Shown: in pieces, positions 52,275-61,428 of the stretch | How the letters are laid out: each line of letters begins with the position of its first letter | Position numbering within the stretch: the first letter of the stretch is position 1 | NCBI RefSeq assembly: GCF_003344045.1 | Contig: NZ_QFWX01000002.1 | Coordinates: 157,270 to 221,269, forward strand | Origin: Marinobacter vulgaris | GTDB lineage: Bacteria; Pseudomonadota; Gammaproteobacteria; Pseudomonadales; Oleiphilaceae | Length of the DNA stretch: 64,000 nucleotides | Reading direction: 5' to 3' | Made by a program: the position numbers and the translations under genes | Notes under the pieces: model-generated | Database searches by the model: none | Seen by the model: the letters and a program-made list of their open reading frames with translations, nothing else | What the model was told of the DNA's origin: nothing

Positions 52275-52315
52275 CATGATTGACTAAGTTTCGACCATGA
52301 TGGATTATCTTTCGA
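52275..52315 (-). promoter_or_regulatory. Paired direct-repeat operator between mmsA and mmsR
   Basis: CATGATTGACTAAGTTTCGA (52275-52294) and CATGATGGATTATCTTTCGA (52296-52315) match at 16 of 20 positions and are offset by 21 bp, two helical turns. This is the layout of AraC-family activator sites. The repeat nearer mmsA abuts the region where a poor -35 of the mmsA promoter would lie. The mmsR start is 11 bp from the other end, so MmsR could also repress itself. Confidence 0.72.
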
Positions 52316-52325
52316 TACATGAGAA

Positions 52326-53216
52326 ATGCAGCCAACAATTATGACCAAGACCTCCCAGTGGCCGGTACCCGCAGACAGCATCCGTTATGTCATCCCGGAC
52401 CCGGTAATACGCAGCCTTTCACGCCATCCCCTGACCCGCGACCTGTACCCGCTGGCCTTTGGCCACTACCGGCGCGCGGCAGGCCATCATATGCACCGGG
52501 AGCATCACAATGATGATCTTTTGATCCATTGCACGGAGGGAGAGGCCTACCTCAACATTGAAGACGAGCCCTGCCTGGTCCGGGGTGGCGACCTGGTGCT
52601 GATACCTGCCGGGGCAGCGCACCGCTATACGGCCGCGCCGGAAAACCCATGGACAATTCATTGGGTGCACTATGCCGGCCCGCTGGCGGCAAACTTCCGC
52701 GAGCACATGGGGTTTACCGATGGCACACGTATCCTGCACATCGGGCGGCAGCCCAGGCTGCTTGTGGACTTCAACGGCTTGCTGTCAGTCAGGCAGACCG
52801 GCTTCCGCACGCCGGGCCTGGTGCACGTGGCCAATCGCCTGCGGCAGTTGCTGGCTGCGGTACCCCTGAGTGTTGGCGAGGCCGGCCATGCCCAGCAGCC
52901 GGACCTGGACATCATCCACAGCTTCATGCGGGAACACCTGGACGAGCGCATCACCCTTGGCCAGCTGGCGGACCTGACCGGCCTGTCGCCGGCCCATTTT
53001 GCCACCCGCTACCGTGCCCTCACCGGCGTTTCTCCCGTCCAGCATTTTCTGCACCTGAAAGTGGAGCAGGCCTGCCAGTTGCTGGACACCACGGACCACT
53101 CATTCACCCAGATCAGCAGCATGCTGGGGTACGACGACAACTACTATTTCTCGCGGCTGTTCAAAAAAGTGATGGGCCAGTCCCCCACCGACTATCGTCA
53201 TACCCATCGTCACTGA
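52326..53216 (+). CDS. mmsR: AraC-family regulator of valine catabolism
   Basis: 296 residues. The N-terminal half is a cupin-like ligand domain (HHMHREHHNDDLLIHCTEGE, then LVRGGDLVLIPAGAAHRYTA). The C-terminal two-helix-turn-helix domain (about 200-294) has ERITLGQLADLTGLSPAHFA and FTQISSMLGYDDNYYFSRLF. It is divergent from mmsA, the same arrangement as Pseudomonas mmsR-mmsAB. The start at 52326 is the most upstream ATG in frame. The in-frame ATG at 52341 is also possible. Confidence 0.88.
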   Translation: MQPTIMTKTSQWPVPADSIRYVIPDPVIRSLSRHPLTRDLYPLAFGHYRRAAGHHMHREHHNDDLLIHCTEGEAYLNIEDEPCLVRGGDLVLIPAGAAHRYTAAPENPWTIHWVHYAGPLAANFREHMGFTDGTRILHIGRQPRLLVDFNGLLSVRQTGFRTPGLVHVANRLRQLLAAVPLSVGEAGHAQQPDLDIIHSFMREHLDERITLGQLADLTGLSPAHFATRYRALTGVSPVQHFLHLKVEQACQLLDTTDHSFTQISSMLGYDDNYYFSRLFKKVMGQSPTDYRHTHRH

Positions 53217-53328
53217 ACCCGGTGACACTTCTTTAATAAAAAAAGAGTTACAGTTGAAAAACTGACATGAAACCGAAGTTAGTGCGTATCGCCTCGCACA
53301 CTCATTGGCAAAAAAGGAAACACTCACC

Positions 53329-54375
53329 ATGGCAAATACCCAGGCCTACGCAGCCAAGTCTGCAGACTCGAAGCTGGCCCCGTTCAGTTTTGACCGCCGC
53401 GACCCGCGCCCGGACGACGTCTCCATCGATATAGATTATTGCGGGGTATGCCACACCGATATCCATTTCGCCCAGAACGACTGGGGCGTGACCGAGTTCC
53501 CGGTGGTGCCGGGCCATGAGATCATAGGCCACGTAACGGCGGTCGGCCCCGAGGTGAAGAACTACAAGGTCGGCGACACGGTCGGTGTCGGCTGCATGGT
53601 CGACTCGTGCCGCAGTTGCGCCGCCTGCGAGTCCGGTCTTGAACAGTATTGCCTGGAGGGCATGACCGGCACCTATAACGGTGAGGATCGTCACGACGGT
53701 TCCATCACCTACGGTGGTTACTCCGATAAAGTGGTGGTCAGCGAACGGTTTGTGGTCAGAGTTCCGGAAAAACTGGACCCGGCCTCTGCCGCCCCCATTC
53801 TTTGCGCGGGTATCACCACCTACTCCCCCCTGCGTCACTATGGCGTGAAAGCCGGCGACAGGGTCGGTGTGATCGGCATGGGCGGGCTCGGCCACATGGG
53901 CGTGAAGTTTGCCAAGGCCCTGGGCGCAGAAGTCACCATCTTTACCCGCTCCGAGAGCAAGGTTGCCGAGGCCAAAAAGCAGGGTGCGGACCACGTGGTG
54001 ATTTCCACCGACCGGGCCCAGATGAAAGCCGCCAGGGAATCCTTTGACTTCATGCTGGACACTGTACCGGTTCAGCATGACCTCAACCCCTACCTGAGTT
54101 GCCTGAAATTTGATGGCACCCATATTCTGGTTGGCCTGCTGGACCCTGTTGAGCCGCCGCTGCAGGCCGGTGCCCTGGTAGGCAAGCGTCGCGTGCTGGG
54201 TGGTTCGCTGATCGGTGGTATGCCGGAAACCCAGGAAGTACTGGATTTCTGCGCCGAGCATGGCATCACCTGCGATGTGGAAATGCTCGATATCAGGAAC
54301 ATCAATGAAGCCTATGAGCGCATGAAGAAAGGTGACGTGAAGTACCGCTTCGTGATCGACATGAAAACCCTATGA
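53329..54375 (+). CDS. Zinc-dependent NAD(P) alcohol dehydrogenase (CAD/YahK type)
   Basis: 348 residues of the medium-chain dehydrogenase family. The catalytic zinc site is CGVCHTDIHFAQNDWG, then VVPGHEIIGHV. The structural zinc cysteines are in DSCRSCAACESGLEQYC. The coenzyme fold is GVIGMGGLGHMGVKFAKALG. The YNGEDRHDGSITYGGYSDKV segment is typical of cinnamyl alcohol dehydrogenase/YahK-type aldehyde reductases, usually NADPH-dependent. The ATG at 53329 has AAGGAA ten bases ahead. A TTG eight codons earlier overlaps that ribosome site. It is a single gene. Confidence 0.9.
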   Translation: MANTQAYAAKSADSKLAPFSFDRRDPRPDDVSIDIDYCGVCHTDIHFAQNDWGVTEFPVVPGHEIIGHVTAVGPEVKNYKVGDTVGVGCMVDSCRSCAACESGLEQYCLEGMTGTYNGEDRHDGSITYGGYSDKVVVSERFVVRVPEKLDPASAAPILCAGITTYSPLRHYGVKAGDRVGVIGMGGLGHMGVKFAKALGAEVTIFTRSESKVAEAKKQGADHVVISTDRAQMKAARESFDFMLDTVPVQHDLNPYLSCLKFDGTHILVGLLDPVEPPLQAGALVGKRRVLGGSLIGGMPETQEVLDFCAEHGITCDVEMLDIRNINEAYERMKKGDVKYRFVIDMKTL

Positions 54376-54408
54376 GCCGAATCTCTGCGGGCTGACCGCC
54401 ATTCGGCC

Positions 54409-54573
54409 ATGCACCAGTGCTTCATGCAATTGCATGAAGCACTGGCTGCGGAAGGTGCCGGGGGCTATCCTGTGGTATTCGAAGAAGCGATTGAGGGCGC
54501 CGGCCGGTTTGCGGGCGGTGCCGGACGTCACGGGGCTTTCAACACCGCCAACAAACCCAGCGAGCCTTCATGA
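54409..54573 (+). CDS. Doubtful 54-residue open frame containing a palindrome
   Basis: An open frame starts ATGCACCAGTGC and runs to a TGA overlapping the phosphoesterase ATG (ATGA). Its first codons make up most of the 32-bp palindrome at 54414-54445. It has no ribosome site and no recognisable motif. The overlap with the next gene is its only support. It may just be leader sequence. Confidence 0.2.
   Translation: MHQCFMQLHEALAAEGAGGYPVVFEEAIEGAGRFAGGAGRHGAFNTANKPSEPS
54414..54445. repeat. Perfect 32-bp palindrome
   Basis: CCAGTGCTTCATGCAA (54414-54429) is followed immediately by its exact reverse complement (54430-54445). It lies 38 bases after the alcohol dehydrogenase stop and 124 bases before the phosphoesterase start. 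As RNA it would form a 14-bp stem with an AAUU loop, but no T run follows on either strand, so it is not a standard terminator. Confidence 0.85.
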
Positions 54574-55199
54574 GACTGGTCTGCATATCGGATACCCACA
54601 GCATGCACCGCCAGGTAAAGGTGCCGGATGGTGACATCCTGATCCACGCCGGTGACTGCCTGGGAGTGGGCACCCTTGAGGAACTGGAAGACCTCGACAA
54701 CTGGTTTTCCGAACAACCCCACCGTCACAAGATACTGATAGCGGGCAACCACGACTGGTGCCTGCAGGATGAACCGGCAGAGGCCGAGGCGCTGATCAGG
54801 AATGCGATCTATCTGCGGGATACCGGCACTGAAATTGAGGGCCTGAAGTTCTGGGGCAGCCCGTGGACACCGGTCTTCTATGACTGGGCGTTCAACCTTG
54901 CCCGGGGGCCCACCATTGCAGAAAGATGGCAGCAGATTCCGGCCGATACCGACGTTCTGGTCACCCATGGTCCGCCCGCCGGCATACTTGACCAGGTGAT
55001 CACCGCCAGCGACTCCCAGTCCGTCGGCTGCGACGACCTGGCCCGGAGACTGGAGCAATTAGCGCTGAAGATGCACGTGTTCGGGCATATTCACGAGAGC
55101 TACGGCCAGCAGACGGTGAATAACTGCGTATTCATTAACGCCAGCACCTGTACCAGCAGCTACAATCCGCTGCACCCGCCGGTGGTTGTGGACCTGTAA
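54570..55199 (+). CDS. Metallophosphoesterase
   Basis: 209 residues of the calcineurin-like family. The metal-binding motifs occur in order: D-T-H at residues 8-10 (CISDTHSMH), HAGD (GD), AGNHDWC (GNH), VTHGPP and HVFGHIHES (GHxH). It hydrolyses a phosphomono- or diester, and the substrate is unknown. It resembles the small MPPED-like phosphodiesterases. Convergent with the glutathione peroxidase gene. Confidence 0.88.
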   Translation: MRLVCISDTHSMHRQVKVPDGDILIHAGDCLGVGTLEELEDLDNWFSEQPHRHKILIAGNHDWCLQDEPAEAEALIRNAIYLRDTGTEIEGLKFWGSPWTPVFYDWAFNLARGPTIAERWQQIPADTDVLVTHGPPAGILDQVITASDSQSVGCDDLARRLEQLALKMHVFGHIHESYGQQTVNNCVFINASTCTSSYNPLHPPVVVDL

Positions 55200-55209
55200 C
55201 CCGGCAGAT

Positions 55210-55749
55210 TCAGCGGTCGGCCACCACACGGTCAATGGCACTGCGAAGCTCGGGAGCGTCCGGGGTAACGCGGCTGGGAAACGCCCCGATAACCTCGCCT
55301 TCAGCATTCAGCACATACTTGTGGAAGTTCCACCTTGGCTGGCTGCTCTGGCTGTTGATGGCCTGAAACACCGGGTTGGCGTCGCTTCCGGTTACCGCCG
55401 TCGGGGCGATCATGGTGAAGCTGACACCAAAGTTGACGAAACAGACCTTGGCAGCCTCCTCCTCGGTTGCTGCCTCCTGGCGGAAGTCATCACTGGCAAA
55501 GCCAACCACCACCAGGCCCCTGTCGCTGTACTCCTTGTGCAGGGCCTCCAACCCCTCGAACTGTCCTGTGTAGCCGCAACGGCTGGCGGTGTTGACCACC
55601 AGCATGGGTTTTCCGCCAGCCACGCTGCACAGGTTGACGGAATCCGAAGAATGCAGCTTGCGCAGATCGTGGTTGAGGAAAGCCGGGCACTCAGCAGCCG
55701 CCACCGCCGCTGAGGACAACATGAAAATCATGGCAATCAGAGCTCGCAT
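55210..55749 (-). CDS. Periplasmic glutathione peroxidase family protein
   Basis: 179 residues with a Sec signal (MRALIAMIFMLSSAAVAAA). The peroxidatic Cys is in VVNTASRCGYTGQFEGLEAL and the conserved Trp in PRWNFHKYVL. The usual Gln of the active-site tetrad (GFPCNQF) is replaced: the motif reads GFASDDFRQEA. A second Cys (AAKVCFVNFGV) may act as the resolving cysteine, which suggests a thioredoxin-like reductant. GGAG precedes the ATG at 55749. Confidence 0.87.
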   Translation of the reverse strand: MRALIAMIFMLSSAAVAAAECPAFLNHDLRKLHSSDSVNLCSVAGGKPMLVVNTASRCGYTGQFEGLEALHKEYSDRGLVVVGFASDDFRQEAATEEEAAKVCFVNFGVSFTMIAPTAVTGSDANPVFQAINSQSSQPRWNFHKYVLNAEGEVIGAFPSRVTPDAPELRSAIDRVVADR

Positions 55750-55818
55750 ATCGGCTTCTCCATAAGGCATCATCACTGGTCATTCTATGCTTACGATCCG
55801 GCCAGCCAAACAGTTCCT

Positions 55819-57525
55819 ATGACACCCGCATTGACACGACACTCCGCCATGCCCGGCACCGCCGATCTGGACAATCCGCTCTACTACCTTGAGAACTTTG
55901 AAACGGTCGTGAAATGGGTACGTGAGCACCACAGCGATTTGCTGACCTCCAGGGAAACCGGCCTTGTAGACAGCCTGCTGGCACTGGACCAGCCCGCAAG
56001 GGCGCTGGTTGCCCGCATGGTGATGCGCACCGGTGATCTGTTCCGGTTGGAGAAACTCAACTACCCGGAGCTTGGCGCGCCAGTCGTCGCCACGGCAAAA
56101 GCCCTGGCACACAGCGGCTGGGTTGAAGACAACCCGCAGCTGCCCCTGGTTGAGGTGTTTCGTCTGTTCACCCTCGCCGAGCTTCGTCCTGGCCTGGCCG
56201 AGAGGATCTCCGCTGCCGGTTTGCCAACGGGAGCCGCCAAGGGGCTGTTGAAAGACACCCTTATCCCACTGCATCCCGGTTCACTTCCCGTGCATCACTG
56301 GCTGCCAGGCCTTTCCTCACAGGTAATCCGGCTGAACCACATGACCCTGTTCGATCGCCTGCGGCTGATGTTCTTCGGCAACCTGCGCCAGAGCTGGTCC
56401 GATTTCGTGCTGGTGGAACTGGGCCACCAGCAATACGAGCAGGTCCCGCTTTCCGCCGAGTCCCGGGCCTTTGACGAGCGCGATGAGGTCGACCGCTACC
56501 TGGTCATGCACCGCTGCCGTGAACGCCTGGACGAGGGCGAACCGCCGGAAACAGTATGGCAGGACGTGCCACCGGGCAACGACAACCCGTGGCTCGAGGC
56601 AAGGCGCGGTCGTTTGCTGTTCGAGCTGGGCAAACAGGCGGAGCGAGGCGGCAACACGGATCTGGCTTTGACCGCCTACCAGCACAGTGGCCACCGTGAA
56701 GCCCGCCTGCGCCACCTGAGGTTGCTGGAGCGGCTGAAGCGGCACCGCGAAGCCTGGACATTGGCGATAGCGGCGGGCAAGGAGTCCGGTGTCGGCTCGG
56801 AAGAACCAGGGCTGGAGCGCATCCTGTCACGACTGGCCAGAAAACTGGGAGAAGCTCCTCCCCGGCCGTCCCCACGCCCGGCACTGACGGCCTTTACCAT
56901 CGAACTGGATAATCCCGGGGGACACCCGGTGGAAGGGCTGGCACTGCAACACCTGAGCGAACCCCACGCCCCGGTTGCCTATGTGGAAAACACCCTGATC
57001 AACGGCCTGTTCGGCCTGCTGTGCTGGCGTGCCCTGTTCGCACCCGTGCCCGGTGCCTTTTTCCACCCATTTCACACCGGCCCCGTTGACCTGCATCGGG
57101 AAGATTTCGTGGAACGTCGCCAGGCCCTTTTTGACGAGTGCCTGAATACCCTGATCAGCGACAATTACAAAACCAGGATCCGCAACACCTGGCACGAAAA
57201 GCAGGGCATTGCCTCGCCCTTTGTGATCTGGCCGGTGCTGTCGGAAGACCTGTTAAACCTGGCCCTGGAGTGTATCCCCGCACGCCACCTGGAGCTGATG
57301 TTCCGGCGCCTGCTGGACAACCTGCGGGAGCACCGCAGCGGCTTCCCCGACCTGATCCGCTTTCAGCCCGCCCACAGCGATCCCGATCGGCGCTATGAGA
57401 TGATCGAAGTGAAAGGCCCAGGCGATCGTCTGCAGGACCACCAGACCCGCTGGCTGGAGTTCTGTGTCAGCCACGGCATTCCCGTATCCGTCTGCTACGT
57501 GCGCTGGGCCGGAGCGAGCGAATGA
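55819..57525 (+). CDS. FAN1-like structure-specific nuclease (VRR-NUC)
   Basis: 568 residues, close to bacterial FAN1. The C-terminal VRR-NUC domain (about 455-565) has the nuclease residues Asp511 (SGFPDLIRF), Glu530 and Lys532 (YEMIEVKGPGDRLQDHQ). The N-terminal part (about 20-240) is the DNA-binding SAP/winged-helix region and the middle is TPR-like. Bacterial FAN1 cuts 5-prime flaps and interstrand-crosslinked DNA. It overlaps the helicase gene by four bases (ATGA). There is no clear ribosome site at 55819, and an in-frame ATG at 55849 is an alternative. Confidence 0.9.
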   Translation: MTPALTRHSAMPGTADLDNPLYYLENFETVVKWVREHHSDLLTSRETGLVDSLLALDQPARALVARMVMRTGDLFRLEKLNYPELGAPVVATAKALAHSGWVEDNPQLPLVEVFRLFTLAELRPGLAERISAAGLPTGAAKGLLKDTLIPLHPGSLPVHHWLPGLSSQVIRLNHMTLFDRLRLMFFGNLRQSWSDFVLVELGHQQYEQVPLSAESRAFDERDEVDRYLVMHRCRERLDEGEPPETVWQDVPPGNDNPWLEARRGRLLFELGKQAERGGNTDLALTAYQHSGHREARLRHLRLLERLKRHREAWTLAIAAGKESGVGSEEPGLERILSRLARKLGEAPPRPSPRPALTAFTIELDNPGGHPVEGLALQHLSEPHAPVAYVENTLINGLFGLLCWRALFAPVPGAFFHPFHTGPVDLHREDFVERRQALFDECLNTLISDNYKTRIRNTWHEKQGIASPFVIWPVLSEDLLNLALECIPARHLELMFRRLLDNLREHRSGFPDLIRFQPAHSDPDRRYEMIEVKGPGDRLQDHQTRWLEFCVSHGIPVSVCYVRWAGASE

Positions 57526-59801
57526 ATGAACTCAGGGTTGCCGTGCGGACCCTCTGCGAATTCGCGGCCCGCAAGGGGGACCTGGACTTGCGCTACACGC
57601 CTGCACCCACCTCGGAGGAAGGCATTGCCGGTCACAGTGCCGTGCAGGCCCGTCGCGGGCCGAGGTATCAGAGCGAGGTTGCCCTGGCAGGCCAATGCGG
57701 CCCGCTGATGGTCAGCGGCCGGGCCGACGGCTACGACCCGATTGCCGGCCGCCTGGAAGAAATCAAGACCCACCGGGGTGATCTGTCCCGGGTCCGGGAA
57801 GCCCAGCGCAACCTCCATCGTGCGCAACTGCGGGTCTATGGGGCAATGCTGTGTCGCCAGGAGAACCTGAAAAAGCTCGAGCTGGCCCTGATCTACTACG
57901 ATGTGGGCAAGGACCGGGAAACCCCCATCGTCGAAACTGCCAGCGCAGAAGAACTCTGGCAGGAGCTGGAACAATTGTGTGCACTCTACAGCGGCTGGGC
58001 GGAACAGGAAGCAGGTCACCGCCAGGCGAGAGACCAGGCGCTATCACGACTGACGTTCCCCTTTCCCCACTTTCGGCCGCAGCAACGGGCCCTGGCCGAA
58101 ACCGTGTACCGTAACAGCCTCCGCAACCGCAAACTGCTGCTGGAAGCCCCGACCGGCCTGGGCAAGACCCTGGGCACCCTGTTCCCGGCGCTGATGGCCA
58201 TGCCGGCGGCGAGCCAGGACCGGCTGTTCTACCTCACCAGTCGCAACACCGCCCGTCACCTGGCAGTGGATGCAGTCCACCTGTTGCGGGAGAAGCAGCC
58301 AAATGCCCTGCCACTGCGAACCCTGGAACTGGTGGCCAAGGACCACGCCTGCGAACACCCGGACAAGGCCTGCCACGGGGATTCGTGCCCGCTGGCCAAG
58401 GGCTTCTTCGACCGGCTGCCGCAGGCCCGGGCGGAGGCGGTCTGCCATACCGGCGCCCTGACCCAGGCGGTACTGGCGGACATTGCCAGCGACCATGGTA
58501 TCTGCCCCTATTTCCTGGCCCAGGAAATGGCCCGCTGGTGCGACGTGGTGGTGGCAGATGTGAACCGCATGTTCGACCAGTCCGCCCTGCTCCATGCGCT
58601 GGTGCGGCAGAATGACTGGAAAGCCAGCCTGCTGATAGACGAGGCCCACAACCTGGTGGACCGGGCCCGGGGTATGTACTCGGTGGAACTGAGCCAGGCC
58701 CGCCTGCTAAGGCTGCGGCGGCAGGCTCCCAAGGCACTCAAAGCCGGGCTGGACGGGGTCTCCCGGGCCTGGCAATCAGTCATCCGCGACCATGCCCCCG
58801 AGATCAGCCGCGAGCCGGTAATTCTTGATAACCTGCCCGGTTCACTGACCGGCGCCCTGAACCGCCTGGTGTCCGCCATCACCGACTACCTCGCCGACCA
58901 CCCGCCGGATCTGGCGCTGCAGGAACTGATGTTCGAGAGCCTGGCCTTTACCAGGCTGGCAGAGGTGTTTGGCGACCACTCCCTGTGCGAACTGGTCCGG
59001 CCAGGACGCGGCAAGGCGGAAGTAGCCATCCGCAACCTGATTCCGGCGGATTTCCTCCGCCCCCGTTTTGAAGCGGCCAGCAGCACCTTGCTTTTCTCGG
59101 CGACCCTGTCACCGGGTCTCTACTACCGCGACTTGCTGGGCATGCCTGAAGACACCTGTTTCCAGTCGCTGCCCGGCCCGTTTTCCGCAGACCAGCTGGA
59201 AGTGCATTTCACCCCTCGTATCAGCACCCGCCAGGCTCACCGGGAGCGTTCACTGCGGCCCATTGCCGAACTCATTGCACGGCAATACCGGGAACGGTCC
59301 GGCAACTACCTGGCCTTTTTCAGCAGTTTCGCCTATCTCAACCGCGTGCGGGACACGTTGGCCGACCTTGCCCCGGACATTCCCCTGCGAGCCCAGCAGC
59401 CGGGCATGTCCGGCGAGGAGCGTACCGCCTTTCTGGAGGACTTCCGGGAAGGTGACGCCAGTGTTGCCTTTGCCGTCCTCGGCGGCGTGTTCGGCGAAGG
59501 CATCGACCTGCCCGGCGACCGCCTGATCGGGGCCTTCGTGGCGACCCTGGGCCTGCCACCGTTCGACGCCTGGCATGAAATCCTGCGCCAGCGACTGGAG
59601 CGCCGTTTTGGCGCCGGCCAGGCCTATACCTACCTGATCCCGGGACTGCAGAAGGTGGCCCAGGCCGCAGGCCGGGTGATCCGCACGCCAGAGGACCGGG
59701 GCGTGATCTGGCTGATTGATGACCGCTTCCTGCAGCCTGACATCCGCCAGTTGCTGCCGGGTTGGTGGATCGCGAGCAAAGATACCGACGATTCCCTATA
59801 G
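57522..59801 (+). CDS. XPD/DinG-family helicase with N-terminal nuclease domain
   Basis: 759 residues. Residues 1-160 look like a Cas4/RecB-type PD-(D/E)xK nuclease: Glu52 (SEVALAG), Asp69 (SGRADGYDP), Glu80-x-Lys82 (LEEIKTHRG) and QLRVYGAML. The helicase follows: Walker [12 protein letters not shown] with Lys215, four cysteines for an iron-sulfur cluster (Cys277, 284, 289, 328), DEAH at 373-376, and late motifs [17 protein letters not shown] and [12 protein letters not shown]. It is a 5-to-3-prime DNA helicase by family. Coupled to the FAN1 gene, it likely acts with it in crosslink or flap repair. Confidence 0.9.
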   Translation: MNELRVAVRTLCEFAARKGDLDLRYTPAPTSEEGIAGHSAVQARRGPRYQSEVALAGQCGPLMVSGRADGYDPIAGRLEEIKTHRGDLSRVREAQRNLHRAQLRVYGAMLCRQENLKKLELALIYYDVGKDRETPIVETASAEELWQELEQLCALYSGWAEQEAGHRQARDQALSRLTFPFPHFRPQQRALAETVYRNSLRNRKLLLEAPTGLGKTLGTLFPALMAMPAASQDRLFYLTSRNTARHLAVDAVHLLREKQPNALPLRTLELVAKDHACEHPDKACHGDSCPLAKGFFDRLPQARAEAVCHTGALTQAVLADIASDHGICPYFLAQEMARWCDVVVADVNRMFDQSALLHALVRQNDWKASLLIDEAHNLVDRARGMYSVELSQARLLRLRRQAPKALKAGLDGVSRAWQSVIRDHAPEISREPVILDNLPGSLTGALNRLVSAITDYLADHPPDLALQELMFESLAFTRLAEVFGDHSLCELVRPGRGKAEVAIRNLIPADFLRPRFEAASSTLLFSATLSPGLYYRDLLGMPEDTCFQSLPGPFSADQLEVHFTPRISTRQAHRERSLRPIAELIARQYRERSGNYLAFFSSFAYLNRVRDTLADLAPDIPLRAQQPGMSGEERTAFLEDFREGDASVAFAVLGGVFGEGIDLPGDRLIGAFVATLGLPPFDAWHEILRQRLERRFGAGQAYTYLIPGLQKVAQAAGRVIRTPEDRGVIWLIDDRFLQPDIRQLLPGWWIASKDTDDSL

Positions 59802-59857
59802 CGGCATGCCCGCCGGTTTTTGTTATGCTGCCGCATAGTTCAGAATCGGAGCATTCA

Positions 59858-60862
59858 ATGTCGCAGTCTTCCACCGTTCAATTTCCCGCCTATTCCCTGC
59901 TGGAGCTGGCCTCGGTCCGCGAGGGCGACTCCGTGGGCGAGACCCTGGCCAACAGCGTGGCCTATGCCAGACATGCGGAGAGCCTCGGCTTCCGGCGTTT
60001 CTGGCTGGCCGAGCACCACAACATGGAAGGTATCAGCAGTTCCGCCACGGCGGTCCTGGTGGGACACATTGCCGGTGCCACCGAAACCCTCAGGGTAGGG
60101 TCCGGCGGCATCATGCTGCCCAATCACCCGCCGCTGGTGGTCGCCGAACAGTTCGGCACCCTGGAAAGCCTTTACCCGGGGCGGATCGACCTGGGCCTGG
60201 GCCGGGCACCAGGCACCGATCCCATTACCAGCCGCGCCCTGCGACGTGAAGGTCTGGGTGCGGAACAGTTTCCCGAGGACGTGGCCCGGCTACAAACGCT
60301 GCTCGGACCGCTGCAACCGGGCCAGCAGGTTAAAGCCATACCCGGCGCCGGCACCAACGTGCCCATCTGGCTGCTGGGTTCCAGCCTGTACAGCGCCCAG
60401 CTTGCCGCCATGCGTGGGCTGCCCTACGCCTTTGCCGGCCACTTTGCGCCGCGGCTCTACCGCGAGGCGATTCAGGTGTACCGGGACAATTTCCAGCCCT
60501 CGGAACAGCTGGACAAGCCCTACGTGATACTGGCTGTGCCTGCGGTGCCGGCGGATACCGACGAGGAGGCGCAGTTCCTGGCGACAACCAGTTACCAGCG
60601 CATTCTGTCGCTGTTCCGTGGCCAGCCCCTGTGGATGCGGCCGCCGGTGACATCCATGGACGGTTTGTGGAACCCTGGCGAAAAAGCGGGGGTGAAGGAC
60701 TTCCTGTCGCTACAGTTACTGGGCAGCGAGGACAGCATCCGCGATCAGCTGGAACGATTGCTGCAGACGGTTGAGGTGGATGAACTGATGTTCACCGTGG
60801 ACCTGTATGATCCGGAGAAACGCCGGCACGCCCTGGACATTCTGGCCGCAACCCGACACTGA
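59858..60862 (+). CDS. Luciferase-like flavin-dependent monooxygenase
   Basis: 334 residues of the LLM family (MsnO8/YhbW type). Seen: [40 protein letters not shown] and [18 protein letters not shown], all flavin/TIM-barrel motifs of this branch. The start at 59858 has GGAG seven bases upstream. A longer reading begins inside the helicase gene. The substrate is unknown. The small hydrolase gene follows 22 bases later. Confidence 0.88.
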   Translation: MSQSSTVQFPAYSLLELASVREGDSVGETLANSVAYARHAESLGFRRFWLAEHHNMEGISSSATAVLVGHIAGATETLRVGSGGIMLPNHPPLVVAEQFGTLESLYPGRIDLGLGRAPGTDPITSRALRREGLGAEQFPEDVARLQTLLGPLQPGQQVKAIPGAGTNVPIWLLGSSLYSAQLAAMRGLPYAFAGHFAPRLYREAIQVYRDNFQPSEQLDKPYVILAVPAVPADTDEEAQFLATTSYQRILSLFRGQPLWMRPPVTSMDGLWNPGEKAGVKDFLSLQLLGSEDSIRDQLERLLQTVEVDELMFTVDLYDPEKRRHALDILAATRH

Positions 60863-60884
60863 ACCCGCTTACCGGAGAATAACC

Positions 60885-61415
60885 ATGGCAACGCCCGATA
60901 TTCATGTATTCCTGTCCCACGGGCTGGAGAGTGGCCCCGGCAGCACCAAGGTGCAGGCCCTGAAAGCGGAAGCTGAAACCTTCGCCGGGGTTACCGCGAT
61001 TGCGCTGGACCATCGTCACACCAAAGATCCCGTTGAGCGCCTGCAGCAAATGAAAGCGGCCATTGCCGAGGCGGGCGCGAGTCCGGAACACACCATCCTG
61101 GCCGGTTCCAGCATGGGTGGCTGGGTATGTGCCCGCACCAGCGCGGAAACGCCGGTGCGGGGCTGTTTCCTGTTGGCACCGGCGCTGGCAATGTCGGCCT
61201 ATCCCCAATCGAGCCCGCGGATTCAGGCCCGGCATACCCAGATCATTCACGGCTGGGACGATGATGTGGTACTGCCCATGCCGGTAATCGAACTGGCACG
61301 GGAACAGAAGCTGCCGTTACTGGTGCTGCCGGACGGGCACCGGCTGGAAAACAGCCTCGAGAGGCTGGTGAGCGAGTTCCGGATTTTCATGACCCGCTGC
61401 CTGGCCGTAGACTGA
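60885..61415 (+). CDS. Small alpha/beta hydrolase (YqiA/RBBP9-like)
   Basis: 176 residues, a minimal alpha/beta hydrolase. It begins IHVFLSHGLESGPGSTKVQALK. Nucleophile Ser76 is in LAGSSMGGWV, the acid is among Asp125-127 (HGWDDDVV) and His152 is in DGHRLENSLE. The short length and motifs match the YqiA family. The ATG at 60885 has GGAG just upstream. It probably shares a transcript with the monooxygenase gene. Confidence 0.85.
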   Translation: MATPDIHVFLSHGLESGPGSTKVQALKAEAETFAGVTAIALDHRHTKDPVERLQQMKAAIAEAGASPEHTILAGSSMGGWVCARTSAETPVRGCFLLAPALAMSAYPQSSPRIQARHTQIIHGWDDDVVLPMPVIELAREQKLPLLVLPDGHRLENSLERLVSEFRIFMTRCLAVD

Positions 61416-61428
61416 CGGGCAGGGGCCC

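Noticed and set aside
55600..55620. Glutathione peroxidase as a possible selenoprotein
   Set aside because: The peroxidatic residue in ASRCGYTG is encoded by an ordinary TGC Cys codon, with no in-frame TGA at that place.
59802..59850. GC-rich stem followed by TTTTTG after the helicase gene as a terminator
   Set aside because: The stem is only four to five pairs, and the ribosome site of the monooxygenase gene follows at once. Read-through is equally likely.
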